Source: Pirellula sp.
Lineage (GTDB): Bacteria; Planctomycetota; Planctomycetia; Pirellulales; PNKZ01
DNA length: 64,000 bases
Direction of reading: 5' to 3'
Assembly (NCBI GenBank): GCA_013822735.1
Contig: PNKZ01000002.1
Location: 248,001 to 312,000, forward strand
Shown: positions 1 to 7,625 of the stretch, one piece after another
Layout of the letters: every line of letters begins with the position of its first letter
How positions within the stretch are numbered: the first letter of the stretch is position 1
Position numbers and translations under genes: made by a program
Notes under the pieces: generated by a model
Database searches by the model: none
What the model saw: only the letters and a program-made list of their open reading frames with translations
Told to the model about the DNA's origin: nothing

Positions 1-2
1 TT

Positions 3-1811
3 CTGCCCGACATTCGGATCTACAGCGAAGCGGTGCGCACGGCGCTGACGTACCAAGAATTCTTTGACCTCAAAGAAACCGGCGCGGCGTTGGAACTATT
101 GGCCGAAGGCAAACAGCGGGCCGCGGACCTTGCCGCCGGTCGCGCGCCGTGGACCACGCAAACCGGCCTCGTCGTACGGGGCTACGTCTCGAAGATCGAC
201 GGCTCCGTGCAGCCGTACGGTCTCGTAGTTCCGGCCAGCTATGGGCCGGGGCCCTATCGCTATCGGCTCGATTTCTGGTTTCACGGCCGGGGCGAAACGT
301 TGAGCGAAGTGAACTTTATCCAAGGTCGGCGGAAGTCGGTCGGCACATTTTCGCCGGAAGACACGATCGTGCTGCATCCGTACGGCCGGTACTCGAACGC
401 CAATAAATTCGCCGGCGAGACCGACGTGTTTGAAGCGCTTGAAAGTGTGAAGAAGCGTTACAAGATCGATCAGGACCGGATCAACGTGCGCGGCTTCTCG
501 ATGGGAGGCGCATCGACGTGGCATCTCGCCGTGCATCATCCGACCGCGTGGTCGTTTGCCAACCCCGGGGCAGGCTTCAGCGAAACGCCTGACTTCCTCT
601 TGAAGTTTCAGAACGAAAAGCTCGACCCGACGTGGTATGAACGGAAACTTTGGCACCTCTACGACTGCACCGATTGGGCCATGAATCTGTTTCACTGCCC
701 GACCGTCGCCTACTCCGGCGAAATCGATCGTCAAAAGCAAGCGGCCGACATCATGGCCGAAGCGCTCACGGCCGAAGGCCTGGTACTGACACATATCATC
801 GGCCCGAAAACGGCGCACGCCTACGAACCGAAGGCGCGCGACGAAGTCGAGCGGCGCGTTTCGGAGATTGCAGAATATGGTCGCGTGCTCTATCCGGCCG
901 AGGTTCGTTTCTCCACCTACACGCTGAAATACAATCGCTGCTCGGCCGTACAGATCGACGGCCTCGGGGAGCATTGGGAGAAGGCGATGGTGAGCGTCGC
1001 CCAAGCCGATGTGGATCTCATCGAAGTGGCCACCGACAACGTGACGGCGCTCACGATCGACTATCCGCCGGGTCCTTCGGCTTTTGATCTACTGACGCCG
1101 GTGACGATCGACATCAACGGCGAAGAGCTCGAAGGACCGCAGCCGCAAACCGACGGCAGTTTTCGCGTGCAAATGCACTCGACTGATGACGGTTGGAAGC
1201 TCGGTCCCGCGCCGCAAGAAGGGCTCGCGAAGCGCCACGGCCTGCAAGGCCCGATCGACGATGCCTTCATGGACTCGTTTATCTTCGTGCGCCCGAGCGG
1301 CAAGTGCCGCAGCGAACTCGTCGACCAATGGAGCAAGGCCGAGCTAGAACGAGCCATCGAGCATTGGCGCCGCCACTTTCGCGGCACGGCCCGCGTGAAG
1401 CTTGATAAAGACGTGACGGACGCCGATATCGCCTCGGCCAACTTGGTGCTGTGGGGAGACGACCAGGCGAACTCGGTCTGGGCTCGCATCGCCGACAAGC
1501 TGCCGCTGCGATACCAAGGGGAATCGCTCGTCGTCGGTTCGGGAGACGTCGAGCGCAAGTTCACGGCCGAGCATCACGCGCCGATCCAGATTTTCCCGAA
1601 CCCGTTGAACGGCGAGCGTTACGTGGTGACAAACAGCTCGTTCACGTTCCGTGAATACGCGTATCTCAACAACGCACGGCAGATTCCGATGCTGCCGGAT
1701 TGGGCCGTGGTGGATCTGCGGCAAAAGCCCGACGCGATTCGCCCGGGCAAGATCGCGGAAGCCGACTTCTTCGGCGAGCAGTGGGAAGTGCGTGCTCCGC
1801 ACGAAGACTAG
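3..1811 (+). CDS. alpha/beta hydrolase (prolyl-oligopeptidase/esterase-like), 5'-partial
   Basis: The reading frame is open from the first bases of the window (LPDIRIYSEAV...) and there is no convincing start with a ribosome-binding site; the first GTG is at 33. The gene therefore most likely begins upstream of the window. Counting from the GTG, a nucleophile elbow G-F-S-M-G-G lies near residues 153-158, with the Ser near 155. It follows an RINVRGFS strand typical of esterase D/prolyl-oligopeptidase-like hydrolases. A DFWFHGRGE segment near residue 80 fits the oxyanion-hole strand, and a THIIGPKTAHAY segment near 250 could carry the acid-base residues. The C-terminal ~300 residues look beta-rich and are not recognised. 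The substrate cannot be assigned. The gene ends just before an octamer-repeat tract. Confidence 0.75.
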   Translation: MPDIRIYSEAVRTALTYQEFFDLKETGAALELLAEGKQRAADLAAGRAPWTTQTGLVVRGYVSKIDGSVQPYGLVVPASYGPGPYRYRLDFWFHGRGETLSEVNFIQGRRKSVGTFSPEDTIVLHPYGRYSNANKFAGETDVFEALESVKKRYKIDQDRINVRGFSMGGASTWHLAVHHPTAWSFANPGAGFSETPDFLLKFQNEKLDPTWYERKLWHLYDCTDWAMNLFHCPTVAYSGEIDRQKQAADIMAEALTAEGLVLTHIIGPKTAHAYEPKARDEVERRVSEIAEYGRVLYPAEVRFSTYTLKYNRCSAVQIDGLGEHWEKAMVSVAQADVDLIEVATDNVTALTIDYPPGPSAFDLLTPVTIDINGEELEGPQPQTDGSFRVQMHSTDDGWKLGPAPQEGLAKRHGLQGPIDDAFMDSFIFVRPSGKCRSELVDQWSKAELERAIEHWRRHFRGTARVKLDKDVTDADIASANLVLWGDDQANSVWARIADKLPLRYQGESLVVGSGDVERKFTAEHHAPIQIFPNPLNGERYVVTNSSFTFREYAYLNNARQIPMLPDWAVVDLRQKPDAIRPGKIAEADFFGEQWEVRAPHED

Positions 1812-1927
1812 GAGAAGGAGAGAGAGGGAGACGAGGAGAGAAGGAGACGAGGTTCCAAATCTCCCCCTCTCCCAGTCTCCTGGTCTCCCTATCTCCCTGT
1901 CTCCAGTTCCCCGCGTCTCTGTGTAAG
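1812..1927. repeat. purine tract followed by a TCTCC octamer tandem repeat
   Basis: After the hydrolase stop codon the + strand is almost pure purine for about 40 nt, then almost pure pyrimidine. Within the pyrimidine part, TCTCC begins at 1860, 1868, 1876, 1884, 1892 and 1900: six units at exact 8-nt spacing. The purine and pyrimidine arms could pair as an imperfect hairpin. The tract ends about 29 nt before the next gene's start codon. Confidence 0.85.
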
Positions 1928-1935
1928 ATGGCGGC

Positions 1936-3240
1936 ATGGCCATTGAGGATCGTTCACATAAGTTCTGCATCGTCGGCGCGGGAAGTTCCGGACTTGCCGC
2001 CGTGCGCGCGCTCGTGGCCGCAGGCATTCCCTGCGATTGCTTGGAGCGCGAAGACGAAGTCGGCGGCAATTGGTATTACGGCCGGCCGCACAGCAGCGTC
2101 TATGCGTCGACGCACACCATCAGCTCGAAGCGGCTGACGGAATACATCGATTTTCCGATGCCGAAGGAATACCCGGCCTACCCGCACCATCGGCAGGTGT
2201 GGGAGTATTTGAAGTCGTACGCTCGGCATTTCGGGCTGTACGAACATATAGAACTGCGGCAGACGATCGCCAACATCACGCACGACGGCGCCGGCTGGAT
2301 TGTGCGGCTCGCCGATGGCGCCGAGCGTCGATATCGCGGACTCATCATCGCCAACGGGCACAACTGGGACCCGCGTCTGCCGGAGTACCCGGGCTCGTTC
2401 GCCGGCGAGATATTGCATTCGTCGCAATACAAAACGCCCGACGTGTTGAAAGACAAACGCGTGCTCGTGGTCGGCGCGGGCAATTCCGGTTGCGATATCG
2501 CCGCCGAGGCCGCGCAGCATGCCGCGCAAACGTGGCATAGCACGCGCCGAGGATACCACTACCTGCCGAAGTTTTGGCGCGGGCTGCCGATCGACCTCCT
2601 CAACGAGCGGCTCTTGCAATGGCGCGTACCGAAGGGCGTTCGCCGGTTGCTCGGAAGTTATATCGAGCGGCTCGCATTCGGCGATCCGAAGTACCGAGGG
2701 CTACCGAAGCCCGACCATCGCTTGTTTGAATCGCACCCGATCATTAATTCGCAGTTGTTCTATTACCTCGCGCACGGGCGGATCTGCCCGAAGCCGGACG
2801 TTGCAGAACTTTGCGGCGACGAGGTGCGCTTCGCCGACGGCACGCGCGAGGCCGTCGATACGATCGTCTATGCGACCGGTTTTCGGATTTCGTTTCCGTT
2901 TCTCGATCGCACGTTGCTCAACTGGCACGACGGCAAGCCGCAGCTTTGGCTGAACGTGTTTCATCCGGATCGCGACGACTTGTTCGTCATCGGTTTGATC
3001 CAGCCCGACAGCGGCCAGTTTGGGTTGGTCGATTATCAAGCGCGGGCGGTGGCGGGCTTTCTAGCGGCAGCCGAGCATCAGCATCCCGCCGCCGACGCCT
3101 TGCGCCGCCGCAAGCAGTCGTCCGCCGACGTCACCGGCGGCGTGCGCTATCTGCCGTCGGAGCGCCACCTGCTGGAGGTGGAGCATTTTTCCTATCGGAA
3201 GCAGCTGCAGAAGCTTGTTGCATCGCTACCGACGCCGTGA
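1936..3240 (+). CDS. flavin-containing monooxygenase-like NAD(P)/FAD oxidoreductase
   Basis: 434 residues, close to class B flavin monooxygenases. An FAD-binding Rossmann motif G-A-G-S-S-G is at residues 14-19, followed by a conserved EVGGNWYY segment. The FMO fingerprint FxGxxxHxxxY appears as FAGEILHSSQY near 155-165. A second Rossmann motif G-A-G-N-S-G for NADPH lies near residue 180, and a YATGF motif near 315. These support NADPH- and O2-dependent oxygenation of a soft nucleophile or ketone; the substrate is unknown. Translation starts at the ATG at 1936; the ATG at 1928 is out of frame. The octamer repeat occupies the upstream leader, so spacing or expression could vary with repeat number. 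The gene stands alone between the hydrolase and hpf. Confidence 0.85.
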   Translation: MAIEDRSHKFCIVGAGSSGLAAVRALVAAGIPCDCLEREDEVGGNWYYGRPHSSVYASTHTISSKRLTEYIDFPMPKEYPAYPHHRQVWEYLKSYARHFGLYEHIELRQTIANITHDGAGWIVRLADGAERRYRGLIIANGHNWDPRLPEYPGSFAGEILHSSQYKTPDVLKDKRVLVVGAGNSGCDIAAEAAQHAAQTWHSTRRGYHYLPKFWRGLPIDLLNERLLQWRVPKGVRRLLGSYIERLAFGDPKYRGLPKPDHRLFESHPIINSQLFYYLAHGRICPKPDVAELCGDEVRFADGTREAVDTIVYATGFRISFPFLDRTLLNWHDGKPQLWLNVFHPDRDDLFVIGLIQPDSGQFGLVDYQARAVAGFLAAAEHQHPAADALRRRKQSSADVTGGVRYLPSERHLLEVEHFSYRKQLQKLVASLPTP

Positions 3241-3332
3241 ATGAGCCGAACCACCCGTAGTGGTTGGTTTAGCGCAGTTTGCGACCGGATATCGAAAGTC
3301 GCGTGATTTCTTAACATTCGTGGCGGAAAAGA

Positions 3333-3358
3333 TTTACGTCGCCAGGCGTCGACGTAAG
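3333..3358. repeat. short inverted repeat resembling the ends of the 130-bp TIR element
   Basis: TTTACGTCG and CGACGTAAG face each other across 8 nt. They nearly match the terminal inverted repeats (ACTTACGTCGA/TCGACGTAAGT) of the elements at 25368-25497 and 56383-56516. It could be an internally deleted copy or simply a hairpin in the hpf leader. The rest of the 217-bp gap (3241-3457) shows nothing else clear. Confidence 0.45.
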
Positions 3359-3457
3359 TTGTGGGCCGGCGCGGTCGCCGATAGAATGAGCGACTTGCAA
3401 AATGTCAGGCCGCATGTGGCCGAAATCGACCGCCCCCGACCATAGAGAGAGCATTCG

Positions 3458-3805
3458 GTGCAGATCAAGATTTCCTCGCGTCATGGCCATCTAAGCGAAG
3501 CCACCCAAGCCAAACTTCAAGCCAAGCTGGAAAAGCTTACCCGACTCTTCGAGCGTTTGACGGAAGTCGAACTGACGGTTGACTTGGAGAACCCCGACCT
3601 GACGCACGTCGAACTTCGGGTCGACAGCGAACATAAGCATGACTTCGTGGCCAAAGACTCCAATGCGGAGTTTATGGCCGCGGTCGACGGCGTGATCCAC
3701 AAGCTGGAACAGCAGTTAAGAAAATACAAAGAGAAGATCCAAGAACATCGCGGACCCGGCCTTCGGCAACAATCGGCGGACGTGTTGCCGGACACCAACG
3801 AATAA
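3458..3805 (+). CDS. hpf: ribosome hibernation-promoting factor (HPF/RaiA family, short form)
   Basis: 115 residues with the beta-alpha-beta-beta-beta-alpha fold expected of YfiA/HPF: an MQIKISSRHG strand, a first helix rich in Lys/Leu, ELTVDLEN and HVELRVDSEHKHDF strands, then a long amphipathic helix ending in LRKYKEKI. It lacks the C-terminal dimerisation domain of long HPF. The family binds 30S subunits in stationary phase and promotes 70S inactivation or 100S formation. The start is a GTG preceded by a GAGAGAG purine run. It sits 98 bp ahead of ptsN and HPr, an association known from the enterobacterial rpoN-hpf-ptsN-rapZ-npr locus; rpoN itself is not present here. Confidence 0.9.
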   Translation: MQIKISSRHGHLSEATQAKLQAKLEKLTRLFERLTEVELTVDLENPDLTHVELRVDSEHKHDFVAKDSNAEFMAAVDGVIHKLEQQLRKYKEKIQEHRGPGLRQQSADVLPDTNE

Positions 3806-3903
3806 CGTCGGCGACCGGGCTACTTAGCGAACAGCGTAGAATTTTCGGCGGTCCGAACGAGCTTCGGTCGCATTCGATACAACGGGTATGAGGAGCAGAG
3901 GTA

Positions 3904-4380
3904 ATGAAGTTCTCCGACTTCGTGGAGCGTCAGGCGGTTACGGCCGCGCTGAAGGCCGACACGAAAGAAGGCGTCATCCGTGAGATGGTGCAGTCATTGC
4001 TCGACGCGGGAAAGCTGGATCCGTCCGAGCACGAAGGAATCGTCAAGGCAATTTTGAAGCGCGAAGAACTCGGCAGCACCGGCATCGGCCGAGGCGTGGC
4101 CGTGCCGCATACCAAGCATGCGAGCGTGAAGAAGCTCGTGGGCGCGGTGGCGGTGAGCCATGAGGGAGTCGATTTCGACAGCCTCGACGGCGAGAAGGTC
4201 TACCTGTTCTTCATGCTGATCTCTCCGCACGACCGACCGAGCGACCACTTGCGCGCCCTGGAAAACGTCTCGCGTCAGTTACGCGACGACTCGTTCTGCA
4301 AGTTTTTGAAGCAATCGACGACGCCGGAGCAGATTTTGCAATTGCTCGACGACGCCGATAACAATCAGTTCGGAACGTAA
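3904..4380 (+). CDS. ptsN: PTS EIIA domain protein, fructose/nitrogen type (PtsN-like)
   Basis: 158 residues forming a single EIIA-2 domain. The phosphorylated His is in GRGVAVPHTKH at residue 69, and the SDHLRALENVSRQLRD helix is typical of EIIA-Ntr and EIIA-Fru. No EIIB or EIIC is fused or adjacent, so the protein probably acts as a regulatory phosphoacceptor rather than in sugar uptake. The gene starts at the ATG at 3904 after a GAGCAGAGGTA purine-rich site. Its stop is 4 bp before the HPr start, which implies a shared transcript and probably translational coupling. Confidence 0.88.
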   Translation: MKFSDFVERQAVTAALKADTKEGVIREMVQSLLDAGKLDPSEHEGIVKAILKREELGSTGIGRGVAVPHTKHASVKKLVGAVAVSHEGVDFDSLDGEKVYLFFMLISPHDRPSDHLRALENVSRQLRDDSFCKFLKQSTTPEQILQLLDDADNNQFGT

Positions 4381-4384
4381 CGGA

Positions 4385-4669
4385 ATGGGCGAAGTTTCGG
4401 TGGTCACGCGCAGCTACACGGTGAGACCGGCCAACGGTTTGCATCTGCGGCCTTGGAGTCAGTTTGTGAAACTGGCGCACGGTTACAAATGCCGAATCGA
4501 AGTGGTGAAGGACTCCGCGCGCTCCGACGGACGCAGCATGCTTTCGCTCCTCACATTGGCCGCCAAGTGCGGCGATACGATCTCCATCGAAGCCGACGGC
4601 GACGACGCTGAGAACGCAGTTAACGCACTCATCGCATATCTCGAAGCCTACGAAGACATCGACGAATAA
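4385..4669 (+). CDS. HPr family phosphocarrier protein
   Basis: 94 residues. The active-site His is in A-N-G-L-H-L-R-P at residue 20. A Ser at residue 51 (GRSMLSLLTL) aligns with the regulatory Ser46 of Bacillus HPr, although the sequence after it is not the canonical KSIMGVMSL. The usual phospho-His follow-up residue is retained as Arg22. It would receive phosphate from the enzyme I encoded at 4904 and pass it to the EIIA encoded just upstream. The domain is slightly longer than usual because of a six-residue N-terminal extension and an acidic tail. No HPr kinase gene is seen in the window. Confidence 0.9.
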   Translation: MGEVSVVTRSYTVRPANGLHLRPWSQFVKLAHGYKCRIEVVKDSARSDGRSMLSLLTLAAKCGDTISIEADGDDAENAVNALIAYLEAYEDIDE

Positions 4670-4903
4670 CCCGGCAATCACCGTGAGCGCCAGGCCGACG
4701 GGGCCGGCCGCGGAGGTTGCCCGAAGAGACACCACGAACAACCAAAGCACGGCGCCGGGCGGTCGACGAACGAAGCGTCGCAACGACCTCCGGCCAACAC
4801 GACGATTCGCACCTTCCGCCGCTTGCCGCACCCCTCCTGAGGCCGTGCGCGAGCGCCCGAAGCTCGGCGAATTTTCGGCTGCCGTGCAGCACGAAGGAAT
4901 GGG

Positions 4904-6649
4904 ATGCAGAAGCTGCAGGGCATCGCGGTTTCTCCGGGCGTCGCCATCGGCGAAGCGTTCGTGCTCGACAACGAGGGGTTTCGCATCCCTCGCCGGTTCG
5001 TAGCGCGCGACGCGGTCGATAGCGAGGTCGAGCGCCTCGGCCGCGCCTTCGACGAAACACGCGCCCAAGCCGAGCGGCATCGCGATACCGTCAGCCGCGA
5101 GTTAGGGTCGCAATACGCGGCCATCTTCGAAGCGCACGTGCAAATGCTGAGCGACCCGCAATTGCGGCAAGAGCTCGACGATTCGATCCGCACCCGGCAC
5201 TACTCGCCCGAATATGCCGTGAGTCGCGTACTGCGGCGCTACGCCAAGGTCTTCCAATCGCTCGATAGCAGCTTCCTCGCCGAGCGCTCGAACGACATCG
5301 TCGATATTGAACGCCGGCTGCTGCAGGTGCTGCTCGGCAAGCCGCGTGAGGAGATTTCGAATCTCACCTCGCCGGTGCTGATTCTGGCCTACAACCTCAC
5401 CCCCAGCGAAACGGCCGCCCTAGATCGACGCTTCGTGATGGGCTTCGTCACCGAGATCGGCGGGGCCGCCAGTCACACGGCCATCGTCGCCGAAGGGATG
5501 GAAATTCCGGCAGTCGTCGGCATCGGGCCGTTTTTGAACGACGTCTCCGGCGGCGACCTGGTGATCGTCGACGGCAACACCGGCACCGTCATACTGCAGC
5601 CCGACGAAGAGACGATCGCCCGCTATCGCTTCGAAGCGGAGCAAGACAAGTCACGGCACGCTCGGCTCGAAGCGTTGCGCGATCTGCCGTCGCAAACCAT
5701 CGACGGCGTGCGCATCGAGTTGATGGGCAACATTGAGTTTCCCAACGAAGCGCCGCATTGCTTGGAACGCGCCGTCGACGGCATCGGCCTGTATCGCACG
5801 GAGTTTCTCTACCTCGGCAGCGACAGCGTGCCGGACGAAGAAGATCACTACCGCGCCTACGCCGAAGTGGTGCAGGCCATGCAAGGCCGTCCGGTCGTCA
5901 TTCGCACGCTCGACCTCGGCGCCGATAAGCTCGTGACCCGTAACCCGACGCCCGAAGATGCCAGCCCCCTCGGCCTTCGCAGTATTCGTCTTTCATTGCG
6001 AAACATTTCGCTCTTCAAGACGCAGCTCCGGGCCATACTTCGGGCCGGCGCGCTCGGCGACGTGCAGATCATGTTCCCGCTCGTGTCGGCGCTGCACGAA
6101 TTTCGCCAGGCGAAAATGATCGTGGCCGACGTCATCGATGATTTGCTCGAAAGCAACTTGCCATTTTCGCGCAACGTGAAGCTCGGCATGATGGTCGAAG
6201 TCCCTTCGGCCGTGATCATGCTCGATCAGTTCGTCGAAGAAGTCGACTTCCTCTCGATCGGCACGAACGACCTCATTCAATACACGCTGGCCGTCGATCG
6301 GGGCAATAAAGACGTCGCCGATCTTTATAGTTCGTCCGATCCGGCATTGCTGCGGCTCATCGACATGACGGTGCGCGCCGCGGCCTTGAAGCAAACGCCC
6401 GTCAGCCTCTGCGGCCAGATGAGCGGCAGTACGACGTACACCATGTTGTTGTTGGGGCTGGGGCTGCGCAGCTTGAGCGTGCCTCCCAGCGCGGTTTATG
6501 AAATCAAACGTGTTATTCGCAGCGTCACCATCGAGCAGTGTCGGGCCGTGGCGGCCCGAGCGCTCGTTATGGAAAACGCCCGCAACATTCGCAATTTCCT
6601 GAAGGAGGAATTGAAGAAGGTTTTGCCGGAAATGAACGACTACCGCTGA
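4904..6649 (+). CDS. ptsI: phosphoenolpyruvate-protein phosphotransferase (PTS enzyme I)
   Basis: 581 residues, the normal enzyme I length, without the N-terminal GAF domain of PtsP. The N-terminal motif GIAVSPGVAIGEA, the phospho-His loop TEIGGAASHTAIVA with His191 (His189 in E. coli), the PEP-binding GLYRTEFLY segment and the C-terminal catalytic SLCGQMSG loop are all visible. It transfers phosphate from PEP to HPr. The ATG at 4904 follows a GAAGGAATGG site. A 234-bp gap separates it from HPr, in which I see no gene; it could hold a separate promoter. With EIIA and HPr but no permease nearby, a regulatory PTS is likely. Confidence 0.93.
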   Translation: MQKLQGIAVSPGVAIGEAFVLDNEGFRIPRRFVARDAVDSEVERLGRAFDETRAQAERHRDTVSRELGSQYAAIFEAHVQMLSDPQLRQELDDSIRTRHYSPEYAVSRVLRRYAKVFQSLDSSFLAERSNDIVDIERRLLQVLLGKPREEISNLTSPVLILAYNLTPSETAALDRRFVMGFVTEIGGAASHTAIVAEGMEIPAVVGIGPFLNDVSGGDLVIVDGNTGTVILQPDEETIARYRFEAEQDKSRHARLEALRDLPSQTIDGVRIELMGNIEFPNEAPHCLERAVDGIGLYRTEFLYLGSDSVPDEEDHYRAYAEVVQAMQGRPVVIRTLDLGADKLVTRNPTPEDASPLGLRSIRLSLRNISLFKTQLRAILRAGALGDVQIMFPLVSALHEFRQAKMIVADVIDDLLESNLPFSRNVKLGMMVEVPSAVIMLDQFVEEVDFLSIGTNDLIQYTLAVDRGNKDVADLYSSSDPALLRLIDMTVRAAALKQTPVSLCGQMSGSTTYTMLLLGLGLRSLSVPPSAVYEIKRVIRSVTIEQCRAVAARALVMENARNIRNFLKEELKKVLPEMNDYR

Positions 6650-6788
6650 CGCTTCGCCGGGCCCGGCAATCGTCGGCCCCCCCGGAGCGCAGCCTGCTGA
6701 AATTGTCCGTGAATCTGTTTGTTATTGTCCCTTATCCCTTTTGATAGGTCGGCATCGCCATCGGCGGCGTTGCCGACGGAACCTGTTC

Positions 6789-7541
6789 ATGGTTCGTCCT
6801 AGAGTACGCATTCGTTTTCGCAAAGAGCTCGACCTCCGCTTCTTGGGTCATCATGATCTGCTGCGCACATGGGAACGCCTCTTGCGCCGGGCCGAAGTTC
6901 GGCCCGCGCATACCGAAGGCTTTCACCAGCGTCCGCGGGTCAACTACCCCTCGGCATTGGCGGTCGGAGTTTGCGGTCTCGATGAAGTCATCGAGATGGA
7001 GTTGGAGCACGATCTGGAACCTGTCGATCTGGCCTCGGCGCTCGGCGCCCAGGCCCCGGAAGGTTTGTCGATCGTTTCCGTAGAACGAATGCCCGCCGGC
7101 ACACGGTTTTCGCAACCGCGCGCCGCCGAGTATGACATCCGCGTGCCCGACGACCGCCTGAGCGCGGTCCGAGCCCGGCTGGAGAGTTGGCGCGACGCCG
7201 CGGCGACGGAAGCTTCCGTCGCGAGCGACGCGCCCGCCCAGGAATCGACATCCGCCGCCGCACCCTCGACCGTCGAGTCGTCGACCGCCGCATCTCAGAA
7301 TGATGCGCCCGCCGCCGAGGCTCCCCCGGTCGTCGCTGCAACCGTCGAGAAACCCTGCCCGGAGCGCCTGCCGGCGACCGTGCAGAGTTTGGATCTCGTC
7401 GACGGGGTGCTCCGGATGCGCCTGAAACTCGGAGAAGCGGGCGCCGTTCGTCCGCGCGAATTGCTCGCATGGCTCGGTCTTTCCGATCTCGAAACGACGG
7501 GTTCGCTGCTGGTGCGCACCCGCGTGGAGGTATCCGGATGA
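6789..7541 (+). CDS. DUF2344 / radical SAM-linked protein (TIGR03936 type)
   Basis: 250 residues from the ATG at 6789; an upstream in-frame ATG at 6741 would add an unlikely Arg-rich leader. The N-terminal half (VRIRFRKELDLRFLGHHDLLRTWERLLRRA, written here only as a description of the first ~40 residues) is the DUF2344 signature of proteins paired with a B12-binding radical SAM enzyme. A ~60-residue Ala/Ser/Pro/Thr-rich linker near residues 135-185 separates a short C-terminal domain. In many bacteria this family sits immediately before rng and rplU, as here. The expected radical SAM partner is not next to it; the YgiQ-like gene at 25880 is a different family. The function is unknown, but the context suggests RNA or ribosome modification. 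Confidence 0.75.
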   Translation: MVRPRVRIRFRKELDLRFLGHHDLLRTWERLLRRAEVRPAHTEGFHQRPRVNYPSALAVGVCGLDEVIEMELEHDLEPVDLASALGAQAPEGLSIVSVERMPAGTRFSQPRAAEYDIRVPDDRLSAVRARLESWRDAAATEASVASDAPAQESTSAAAPSTVESSTAASQNDAPAAEAPPVVAATVEKPCPERLPATVQSLDLVDGVLRMRLKLGEAGAVRPRELLAWLGLSDLETTGSLLVRTRVEVSG

Positions 7542-7625
7542 TCGCTGCCGTTCGAGCGGTTCGCTGCCGCCTGCCACGCTTGGCGATGCTTACTCGCATC
7601 CTAGCCGGAATGGAAAATCTGCACG

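Noticed and set aside
3260-3445. 61-codon ORF upstream of hpf
   Set aside because: Basic, motif-free, overlaps the short inverted repeat and lacks a convincing ribosome-binding site.
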